Of a stretch of DNA of 64,000 nt, positions 33,236 to 43,543 are shown in pieces. Numbering within the stretch: position 1 is the stretch's first letter; the number at the start of each line of letters is the position of its first letter. The notes under the pieces were generated by a model, which was given only the letters and a program-made list of their open reading frames with translations, had not been told where the DNA came from and ran no database searches. The stretch spans positions 744,001-808,000 of the forward strand of contig JAWZSP010000003.1 in the NCBI GenBank assembly GCA_034401135.1, written 5' to 3'. Source of the stretch: Volutella citrinella. Lineage: Eukaryota; Ascomycota; Sordariomycetes; Hypocreales; Nectriaceae. A program made the translations under genes and the position numbers.

Positions 33236-34109
33236 TTATCCTTTTGTTAAATGGTTGTTCATAACGTAGAGCTCTCCCGATATCTCGAATACCTTGACGT
33301 AAAGCTTCATACTTCAGATAGTAAAATAGCTACCCTTAAAACGGGAAATATCCTCCATCCCCGCTGATATCGGAACCTTTTGTTAGATAAGGGAGCTCTA
33401 GGATTGCCATCACACTGGGGCAGACGTGGTCGGCTTGCAGATGGGCACCCTGGCCACGTGTTGTGATAAGCTCGAGCTAGAAGCACCGATCGTACCTTGC
33501 TTGAGCCTGGCAGCTCAATCTGCGAGGGGTGGATGCTACCCTTGCATGACAGGAGTCACGGGAGATGCGCGAGGCCCAACATGTCGTGGGGGATGATTGG
33601 CGACTTGGCTTTCACGTGTCGTCTGGGTTCTCCGCCATGCAGGGCGGGCGAGACCTCTCCGTCCAGCTCAGCTCGTCCGAATTCGTCAATTGTGTCATTT
33701 TCTATAGTGTCAGACAGCGAGAGACCCGTAATCCATGGCAAAAGGCATTCCTTGTGCCTATGAATGCTGATGCATGTCGCTTGTGGCGCGACTCGTGACG
33801 TCCAATCCGGTCGGGGTGCTCACTGCCAACCTCTCACTGCCAACCTAAAGTCTTGGCCCGGATTGAGCATCACCCGAGCCCCAGAGGTCATTGAGAGCGC
33901 CGGCGTCAAGGAAAAAAGCGAGGGCTGGAGGCAGTGTAGCAGACGGGCATCACAAAGGTCCTAGTCACTACATTTAATCCAGGTAGTACCGGGTACGACG
34001 GCATCACGGCGAGCTACAGGTGCAACGTCAACGAGATTGCAGTTAAACAGGACCACTGCCTGGCCATACATTAATCGTAGCTATCTAATCGAACTCATTC
34101 TAGACGTTT
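33236..34109. other. Intergenic region at the right border of the relic zone
   Basis: The part at 33236-33400 is visibly AT-rich compared with its surroundings. No coding remnant of the lost permease C-terminus was recognised. The rest is the 3' flank of the nucleotidase-like gene. Confidence 0.35.
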
Positions 34110-35953
34110 TTACACAAAGACCATGGCCACGACGACACCAACAATGGCAGCCAAGAGGGGCGCCTTGGCGGATGCAGCGGCGTTGGGGGGCTTGGTGGTG
34201 GTGGAGGCGGCGCCAGAGCCGGCGGTCGGGGTGCTGGAGGAGCCGGGGGTGCCGCTGGGCGAGGTCTGTTTGGTGGTGGCGACGCGCGACTCGAGCTTGA
34301 CGTCGAGGGGGTTCTTCTCCTTGAGGTATCCAATGAGGACCTCGTCCTGGGTGTCGAGCACGGCAATGTCCTTCGTCTGCTCGAGGAAGAAGTCGCCGCC
34401 GCCGGCGAGGAAGTCGAGGGTGACCATGAGGTACTCCTTGTCGGCCTCGACGGGCTTGCCGTCAATCTGGAGCGACACGAGCTTGGAGCCGTTCTTGTTG
34501 TCCGGGTTGTACTCGAGCTTGACCTCCTTGGAGACCTGGAACCATGAGGTGATTGTCTTTTGCGTCTTCTGGTTCTTGCCCGACACGGCGCCCTCGAAGA
34601 TGGACGTCAGGTCCTTGCCCTTGTAGGCGATCTCGACGATGGAGTTGCCAAAGGGGAACGAGGTGAGGACGCTGCCGCGGGTGATGTCGCCGGCGTTGAT
34701 GGTGGCGCGGACGCCGCCGCCGTTGATGAAGGCGAAGCGAGGCTTGTCGCTCTTCTCGGCCTTGTTGCGGTACTCGAGCATGGCGTCGGCCATGACCTGG
34801 CCGAGCAGGCAGTCGCCAGTCTTGCACTTGGTCTGGTCGAGCTCCGTCTTGGTGTTGCCGACGACCTCGGCGGCAAAGGCCTCAAAGGGGCCGCGCCACT
34901 CCTTGACCTTGGTCTGGAGGTCCTTGTCCATCTCCGTCTTGTTGGTCAGGTGGATGGGGGCGCCCGTGTACTCGAGCGGCTTGCCGTCCTTGTCGAAGAG
35001 CACGTCAATGTGGCCAAAGTACTCTCCCCAGCGGTAGGCGGTGACGATGAAGACCTCGTCGCCGTTCTTGTTCTTGGTGATGGTGGGGTACTTGCCCTCG
35101 GCCTTGTCCATGTCGCCGAGCAGCGTGTGGCTGTGGGCGCCGATGATGAGGGAGACGCCCTCGGACTCCTGGGCGAGCTTCTGGTCGACGTCGTAGCCGA
35201 GATGGCTGAGGACGACGATGCGGTTGATCTTGGTCTTCTCCTTGATCTCCTTGACGGCCTTGTTGATCTCGGGGATGGGGTCGAGGAACTTGGTCTTGTC
35301 GCCGACGCTGGAGATACCGGGGGTGGTCTCGGTGGTGGCACCGATGACGGCGATGCCGTGCTCCTCGAACAGGACGTAGGGCTTGATGTCCTTGAGGCCG
35401 TCGTACTCGCTCTTGACGTTGCACGAGGTGACGGGGAAGGTGAGGTTCTTGATGAAGCGGCCGAGCTCCTCGTCACCACCATCCCACTCGTGGTTGCCCA
35501 GCGTCATGGCATCGTACTTGAGGATGTTGAGCACCTCGGCGATCTTCTCGGGGCCGTAGTACGAGTAGAAGAGGGTGCCCTGGAACTCGTCACCGGCGTC
35601 GAGCCACAGGTTCTTGGGGTACTGCTTGCGGAGCTCGTCGGCGGTTTTCTTGACACGGGCATAGCCGCCCCAGCAGCCCTTCTCGGGGCTGGTGCAGTCG
35701 GTGCCCGAGGAGGAGAACTCGTCCAGGTGGGCGTGGACGTCGTTGATGTGGAGGAAGGCTGTGCGACGGTTAGCTCCAATTGAGTTCAATTCGAGGGAGA
35801 GGCCAAGGAAGAGGCAGCGGGATACTGACTGAAGTTGAAGTTGCCAGTGTCCTGGCGCTTGACCATGCGCTTGCTGGAGAGGTGGAACTCCTTGGGCTCG
35901 GCAACGGCCGAGGCAGCCAGCGCGAGGGCGGCGATTGACAGAGTAGTCTTCAT
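34110..35953 (-). CDS. Secreted, GPI-anchored 5'-nucleotidase-like metallophosphoesterase, 590 aa
   Basis: The ATG at 35953-35951 starts exon 1 (35953-35830); the intron is 35759-35829 (71 bases) and exon 2 is 35758-34110. A signal peptide (MKTTLSIAALALAASAVAEP) is followed by the two-metal site: HINDVHAHLDEF, LDAGDEFQGT, TLGNHEWDGG, VLSHLGYD and IIGAHSHTLL. The C-terminal 5'-nucleotidase domain has NGGGVRATINAGDI, TSFPFGNSIV and LAGGGDFF. A Ser/Thr/Pro-rich linker (near 540-570) and a hydrophobic end (APLLAAIVGVVVAMVFV) indicate GPI anchoring. The enzyme would remove phosphate from nucleotides or UDP-sugars at the cell surface, feeding phosphate and nucleoside uptake. The frame is open upstream to 36005, but the spliced start gives the signal peptide and correct phase. 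A 407-codon plus-strand frame across it is antisense. Confidence 0.95.
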
Positions 35954-37249
35954 CTTGACGGCTGTTTCTTCTCGGACTGTCTCTCAGTGATACAGAGGGA
36001 GCCACGCGCGACCAGGTGAGGAGGGACTGACGACTCTGGGAGGGGGAGGGGATCGTCGGCCGTTTTTAAAGAGCTGACGGCCCCACGGATCCCAGCATGT
36101 CGCACACGGTTGATCAATCCCTCAAGCATCCAGCATCCAGCATTGGCCTGGTCCAATGGCACCCAGCAGCTCGGTGAGCGCACAAGGGACATCCATCTGC
36201 CTCGCAGCTGGCTGGTGGACCGGAGCTTGCGGTCAGCTTGGGAGGATCGCGGGAGGATGCACGGCACGTGGGGAAGGTGAGTGGCTTATCTGCCTCCCTG
36301 CGCCCGACTCGAGTTTCAGACACGGGCTTGGCCGGCCGGGAGGGCAAGATCTCCGCGTGCTGCAGCCTGCTATTAGAGGCCAAGCGGGCCAGGGCCACCA
36401 ACAGGCGCGGGACTGCACGACCAAATAGGAAGGCATGCCTCACCTACAGAGACCTTTTGTAGTGGTTGACCAGCTGTTCTCTGTTCTAGCTGTGCTGCTA
36501 GCCCGTCGTTCTCTTGGCGCTCATCACCTGGGAGCTCTGACTCGCATGGAATCTCCAAAGGGCCTGGGAAGTGCTCGATAAGCCATCAACAAGACAATGT
36601 CCGCGATCCCGCACATTGGCCTGCAGATGCGCCCGACAACCCAATGCCACCACCAGCACCACCACCAGCAAGCAGCAGCAACAGCACAGCCATAGCTAAT
36701 TGCTCGAACATCAACCTCAATCAAGCTCCCGCTTAAGCTTGCCAGCCATCTACCAACCATCCCTCATCGAGACCACACCTTAATTCTCACTCTATTTCCT
36801 ACTCTATTTCCGCCTCCCCACCCGCAGCCTTTCCGCAGCCACCATCTCGCACCCTTTTTCGCCGTTCCCGCGCATGGGTTGGCGTCTCAGGCCATCATTC
36901 ATCGTTGCCTGCCCCCCACCGCGGGGCTCCAAGCACGATGTCGGGGGTAATGCACCTCCACGAGCCGACATCTGTTGGCTAGCAGGCTCCCAGCCTTTCT
37001 GAAAGTTCCATCCGCCGTCGACGCCCCTTCCCGTTTGCAACACCGAGCACCGCGATGGGCCGCAGGGATCGTCGCCAATGCCCGCAGCCATTGCTGCAAC
37101 GTGAGCAGCCCATGCCTGTTTCGGCAAGGCCGGCCCCATTCATCTGCCAACGGCGCATCCACGAGCACATGCCACCAAAAGATCATTATTTTCCAGCTTG
37201 AAGACATGACTTGGACTGCCAGATTGTAAGAACAGGACATCAGGCATTG

Positions 37250-37279
37250 TTTTTTTTTTTTTTTTGGGGGGGGGGGGGG
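37250..37279. repeat. Homopolymer junction T16-G14
   Basis: Sixteen T are followed directly by fourteen G. It lies in a gene-free region. Such a run is unstable and could be partly a sequencing or assembly length error. Confidence 0.9.
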
Positions 37280-40200
37280 CTTCGTTCTTGGCTTCTTCTT
37301 TGCCTTCACTGCTCACGCCCAACATGAGACAGCCTTGACGCTGACGGTTCACCGCGACGTGCACAACGTTTATGCCTAAAATCCGAGACGTGTGTCCTGC
37401 TTTGAGGTCGCGTGCTTCAGTGTCTCTGGCGTCGCGTATTACAGTCGGTATACGCGACGTTGATACGCCTAGGGCCAGCCAATCGCGACACGAGTCTGCT
37501 GTCGGGGCGACAACTTTGCTGCCTTTCTCACCGTGAGAGTCTCACACCACAGTGATAAATCCCTGCAGAGTCTATATCGGCCAGGTGAGAGACAGCCAAG
37601 ACCAGATGCCCATCCAGGCCTTGGTGGGTCGGGCAACCTGCCTGTCGCTAATTTCCGATCAATCAATGCGCCCACCTAGACCCGGAGCATAGGCCTTCTT
37701 TCGAGTTGCCTTGTGTCGGAATATGCAGTCGGACAAACTATAGAACCTCAACTAAGGCCCCATCCTATCGTTCGGTAGCCGTTCCATTCGGGGAGCTCAG
37801 TTCCCCGCCAATCAGCGCCTGTCATGGCTCCTAGGTTGGCGCCACATTCGAGTCGTCATGGTTGGCCGACACACTCGTTTGACATGATAGCCAATAAGGT
37901 GTCTTTATCGCTTCAACTCCGTTACGGTCGATGACCTGGAGGCTTGGCGCGTAATCAGCTCCTTCAGTCGACGTAGATAGTCGCCATCTCGGGGCCCTGG
38001 AAATGGTTCCTTTGGGTGTAGGCCAGCCCTCGATTTTGAGCTCAAGTCGCATTTGTTATCGAGAAGCCTGCAGATAGTGCCGCTAGCAGAAGGGAAGCAA
38101 CAAACCGAAGGCATTCTCGCCGTGCGCGTACCGAGGCACATCGTCTTCTCCGTGACAACCATGTGTTGCCATGCTCGTGAGTGACGCAGCGACGGCGAAA
38201 CATGGATAGAGCAAATTGAAGAGCTGGCGCCGAAAGGAATAGCGAGATGGCCATCGAAAGGCGCAGCAATTTACCGCTCCATTGGTCGATTCGTCATGTC
38301 CCCGTGAGAGATCAGTCTATGCACACCGAGCTGGTGACGAGCGAACCATGAGGACGACGCCGACCAATTCTTCACTAAACCCAATTATTAGTTCGGAGGT
38401 TGACTAGAAACATCATCGCAACTTCGGGAGTCTTACTTCGCGTGCAGCTCCGGCGTCATGTGCAGTGATTAAGTTGGTCTCACGATGAGTTTCTCATTTA
38501 CATGTTTTTTGAAGCTGTAGGGTAGCTCTAGGGTAGGGGAAAGCCGAAGTCGGCATTCATCCCACATGTGCAGATGGGCAGTTTCGAGACAAAAGGACGC
38601 GTCTTTTCGGAGGGCATTTCGAAGGTTAGGCTCGCTGTTTCTATTCGAGTTTTGTCAGTCTCATTGCATGGCTCAAAAGGTGATGGCGAACATAGTGAAT
38701 GTTCGAAGTCATCTCCAATCACTCGGAGAAGCATCTCTTCGTCCCCCAAATCGAGGCACAGATTCCAGAGGACGGGAAGACACGAAAACAAACAAAACGA
38801 CCATTCAAAATGTTGAACTTAATTCTGGCCGAGCACAGCCCTTGGGCAAGTCCGTGATCTTAAGGTCTGCACGTACCCTATACTCAGGCATTGATATCCA
38901 CAACCAACGGCGATGAACATCACATCACGCTCATCAGTGGAGTGACTGGAGCTCGTTGAGGCTCTATTCCCCACGGGGGACGCGACAATGATCTGCCGGA
39001 ATTCCATTTGAGGCACGACGGCCGAAGTCCAGCTCCGTGGCGGCGGCCTCGCATGCATTTTCGGATTGCGTAGGCGAGGTGGATTACAAACCACATGCAC
39101 ATGCATCGGCACACACTCGACTACTACCGGTCGATCCAAGGCTCTAAGCGAGATTTCTCTAGTGTTTGGGTGTGGTCGCAGTGTGCCCCGAGGACGAGGA
39201 CGTGAGAAGAGAGAGAGTGTGTGGTTGGGCTTCGGTGACGAAATGCAGGGAGCCCTTCCGAGCATCTAGACGCATCGTTTCGACGGAATCAAGACGATCC
39301 GACGGAAGAATTGGATGGAATCCAGGTAATACGCGCGCGGGCGCATACGCATGAACTCTCGGCTTCGTCGGTAGGTTATGGCGCAGCATCGAACGCGTAT
39401 GTTACCCCAAGATAGTCTACCGAGTCGTATCAGGGTGTGGAATCAGAGAGTTGATTCGCAAGTCTCTCTCCCTGCTCATCATCGAGGCGTTTCGAGATGA
39501 AGCTGGGGGGCGGAAGTCAAACCCGTGCCAAGAGTTCTCGCTCTCGTTTTCTCATTGACGATGGGGGCCGGCCATGCGCCAGGGGTGACACAGACCGGAG
39601 ACGGCGCCTGCGCTTCCCGAACGAATCCGCTCGGGGCACGAACAACGGCCGGGCCGCATCAGAGTCCTACTATGAGAAACTGGGTTGGTGGGATGCCGGT
39701 ACGTGGGCTGTGGTGCTGTGGGATACCGATCACATCTGTCATCGCCGTTACATTGGCAGGGTCACGGCAACACCGTGACCGGGTCGCTTCCCTCTCCACT
39801 TTAAAAACCGTTAGGCGAAGGGCTCATTTTTACAAGGGGCCTCGGGGAATTGAACGATCCGCGTGCTCCATCTCCCGTGTTACGCACATCAGGGCAAGGC
39901 GGCCAAGGGGCCTTTGGGGGCCATCCCATCTATCTGAGACTGACGACGTGACTGGGTTATGTTTATTATTGAGCCTATCTCATCCATCAAAGGAGACTCA
40001 CACCATATGCAACACGCAGAGTGGTTGAACAAAAGTTCTTCGTGTCATGGCACGGGCCGCCAAGAAGCGTGTCAAAGCAGAACGAGGCTTGCTGGCGGGT
40101 ATTACCAATACACCGTGATTACGTAGCTGTCCGTCGGAGAGCAACCTAACCAGCTCCTCGGGATGAGGTTGGTTGGACGTGGTGACGGGGCTATCTGTCT

Positions 40201-43020
40201 TGGCACCTATACTAACCCCAAGACACCAAACTGGTCGTCCCTAGTCTACGCCCTGCGATGCCGCCGATGCGATGCACTCCGCGCAATCGAGCAAGGTGTG
40301 GCTGATCTGGGCTGACTTGGCTGGCACTCCGTTCGGTGTTTTCGGACGGAGAAACCCTGGGGACAACAGATGAGGTTCCTCGGAGGCTTGACCAAGTGGC
40401 CCATGGCTTGCGCACCATCGGAAGTGGATCAAGCCTCTTCGATGCTGCAGAAAAAACGCCACGGACACTCCGTACGAGTTGAACCAAGCCCAATCAGACA
40501 TAGTCCGCCCCCCTGTCGGACGATCCAAGCTTGCATGCCCGCTGATAATCGTGGCGCGTCGAGGATGGCCTAACTCATAGTACATAGTACTCCGTAAGAA
40601 CTTGCGGGTTCTTGAACCATGGCCGGCGAGTTCCCTCCGAGTTAGGCAGCGCGCCCTGCCAAGCAAGGGCCCTAGGAGGCCGGATACGACCAACACCAGC
40701 CCTATGGGTGTTTGCATCGCCCAAGTCACTAAGGCTGTCGTCACCAGTTCCATGTTCTTATCTCCATTAGGTATATCCTTCATCTGTAAAATGAGCCACG
40801 ATACACGTATGACCGGGGGCTGGACAGAGTTCACGTAATGCGGCCGTGCCTATTCGCAGTTCGGATAGTCTCATAGGCCGAAGTGTCCTTTCGCAACCCC
40901 CCGGGTTCCTTGTCCAAGCTAACAGCCCGGACCAACCTGCCATTAGAAACAGGCAAGTGTTTCGCCATGGATAGTGAGAGAGAGAGAGCGGGTGGTAGAG
41001 TGGAAGGCTTCCAGATTCCAAACTATCACGGAGTCCGAAGGAACCGCCCCATGTTCAACAGGCATCTGGACAGGGTTGCGCCAAATCAATCTTGGCTTTC
41101 GGTCAGGCCTTGACCGTTTGACTTGGAAAGTTCGAAACCAGGCAATAATTAATAATATGACGATGGCCCGCCCTAGGGGGCCCGCCTTGTCGCAAATGGG
41201 TTGGGTTTACCGGGGTATTTTTCGGGAACCGGACCTAGCTGTGTGACCTCGTCCTAGTTCTGCCACCGATATGGCCTGGGTTAGCTGGCATGGTCCGCAG
41301 GCTCGTTCCACCGGCCCAAGCCAACGTGCCTGGGCTCTGGGTGACGGATTAGTCTAAAGTGTGGGGTGCCTGACCTAACTAACCCTCGTGACAGTCCTTG
41401 AGGGCGAACGGCGCGGTTGGAGGCTTGGAGCTTTGGCTTGACAAGTCGCAAGCGTGCCATGTTCCGACGTTCCCCAATGGTCGGGTTTGCTCCGTAGATG
41501 AGCGACGGGATTTCGGACTACTCCTCGATCCCGATAATTAACTAATCGGGGTTTGGCGGCCCTCGTTCAAGTCGCACGAGCCCCGATCTGCTACGGCAGC
41601 TTGGGCAGCACGCGGCTGGGGCCATGCTCCGGTCTGGCCGCCGCCCAAGATTGATTTCACCCTGACGTTTGGCGAAAAGCTTGAATCACGCCGTAGCGAG
41701 CAAGGGTCTGTCGCCCGCCCATTGACAGCCTTACACACAGGGATTCATCATGCAACCCCCGATTCGGGGCACGCGGCAACCCCGCAGGAGCTCAAGGGAC
41801 TGCGTGCTGCCCGTTGCCCGTCTCAGGGCCCTGGACAGCCACCTTCATCATCGTCAATCCAGGGCACGACAATGGCAACGAACAGGACCATGAGCTCACG
41901 GCAGGGTCGGGCAGCGGAAGGCAAGGGGCCCGAGCGAGGATGACGACGAGTGAGGGCATTGACACAGCCTTCTGCTTCTGGCCCAGCGACGTCACCCAGA
42001 ATTGACACGGCGACCAATTCAGACATCGCGGGACCCTTGCCAAGACCCGGGCTCCGCGGGACCGCACACCAGCACCCGGGGCCGTGGGGCCAGGCGCTGC
42101 CCAAGAGCTTAGCAGGAGAGTCGGCCGGACATTGGCGCCTTGAACGGCCTGGTGTTGAGGCTTGGGAGTACCGGAGGCGTTCGAGGTACCGCGAGAATAC
42201 TCCCAGACAACATCTTGCAACTTGATCGGCCGAGCGGCCGAGCGGCGGGCATCGGGGCAGCCACCACCGAGTGGGAGGACCTGCAGGCCGACAGTCAACC
42301 AGCCCAACGGGGCCGAGCTGAAGCCATCTCCGCGCCGGTGAGCGTGTCTAGAGCCTGGGGATTCGGGGGCTTGGGGACCCTGGCAGCGTTGGTGGCTCTC
42401 TGGAGGGCGAGGACGAGGAGGGCGCTGAGTCGCCCAGGTGTTCCAGCGAAGCTCCAGGAGCTCCAGCAGCTCTGGGCAGGCGCAGCATCTAGTCAGGTGT
42501 CCTGCTTGGGCAGGCTGGGCGTACCTGGCAGGCCTGGGTAGCCTACGCGTAGTGTTGGAATGGTCTCACCCTGCCCACTTGGCCAAACTTTAAACGGTCC
42601 AGATGCAGCCGTCACAGGCCGGCAAAGGTTCCGATCGACATTAAACTCGCAGGCTAAACTAGCACGTAAGCGCGCGCGCGCGGCGCTGTGGGCGTCTCAA
42701 GCCAGAGGGGGAGGCCTAACCTTGCCAACCTGTGCCAAGCGGTAGGATCCCAGGGCAGTGGCAGTGGCGGCACTGCTACGCACCACACAGAGGCAAGGCA
42801 GAGGATGGATGGCACAGACACAGGACAGACGCCTCCACCAACAAGATGATATCCGTATACTGCACCCACAGTCGCAGACATCATCTCCACACAGAAGGAC
42901 AGGCATCAGGGAGTAGGCCTCCTCACCCCGGGCCCAAGTAGCCGCGAGGTACCGTGGAACCTTCTCTGCCTCTCACGTCCTGCAAACTTGCACCGCATCT
43001 CCAAGCCCCTCTCCAAGCCC

Positions 43021-43050
43021 ATCCCATCCCGTCCCATCCCGTCCCATCCC
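43021..43050. repeat. Decamer tandem repeat (RTCCCATCCC)x3
   Basis: Three adjacent decamers (ATCCCATCCC, then two of GTCCCATCCC) lie about 500 bases upstream of the Zn2Cys6 regulator. The tract is strongly pyrimidine-rich, as is common in fungal promoters and leaders. Confidence 0.85.
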
Positions 43051-43543
43051 CATACGTGCCGTAGTCGTGGGACCTTCACTCCAAGAGCAAGGACAGCGAC
43101 TCCATCTTTCAGCCTCCACCGTCACCCAGACTAATGACGCGTGCGCCGGCCCTCATCTTAGGAAAGCCTCACCCCCTGGCCCTACAGGTATTGGGGCTTG
43201 GCGTCCGACTGGAATCTCTGACCTGACCTTGACGGCCTGGCAGCGTGTCACACAAGCTGCCATTCTTGGTTCTACACACCTCATGCTCCGCTACCCGGAG
43301 GCTCGGTCGACGCGGCATCAAGGTAAGGTAGCTGGATGGTCCCTGCCCGCCTTGCTTCACAGCCCCGGCCCTGTCCTACCCTACCCTGCCCGGGCCTGCC
43401 TTGTACGGAAAGGTAACGCGGTACGGGAAGGTGCGGTACTGTCGATGTTGAAGACGCCTCCCAAGTCCCATACTCCCCAGGGGGGTCACGTACATACTTA
43501 GGTAGTACGTCAGCGCGGGTTCAAATAGACCAGGTCGTCGCAA

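Larger units (their letters stand above)
35954..43543. other. 7.6 kb region with no recognisable gene
   Basis: Only short overlapping frames occur (largest about 197 codons at 40241-40834 minus), with no domain, signal peptide or splice-consistent structure. A TTTAAAAA stretch near 36062-36069 may serve the nucleotidase-like gene. The right part is the long upstream region of the Zn2Cys6 regulator and includes GC-rich stretches (41.7-42.5 kb). A T16-G14 homopolymer junction lies at 37250-37279, a GC dinucleotide run near 42671-42681 and decamer repeats at 43021-43050. No transposon ends, tRNA or 5S rRNA were recognised. Confidence 0.4.

Noticed and set aside
34560..35783. 407-codon plus-strand open frame opposite the nucleotidase-like gene
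   Set aside because: Antisense shadow of a strongly biased coding sequence that has all metallophosphoesterase motifs on the minus strand.
39840..39915. tRNA-like B-box (GTTCAATTCC on the minus strand)
   Set aside because: The T-arm stem does not pair and no A-box or acceptor stem fits around it.
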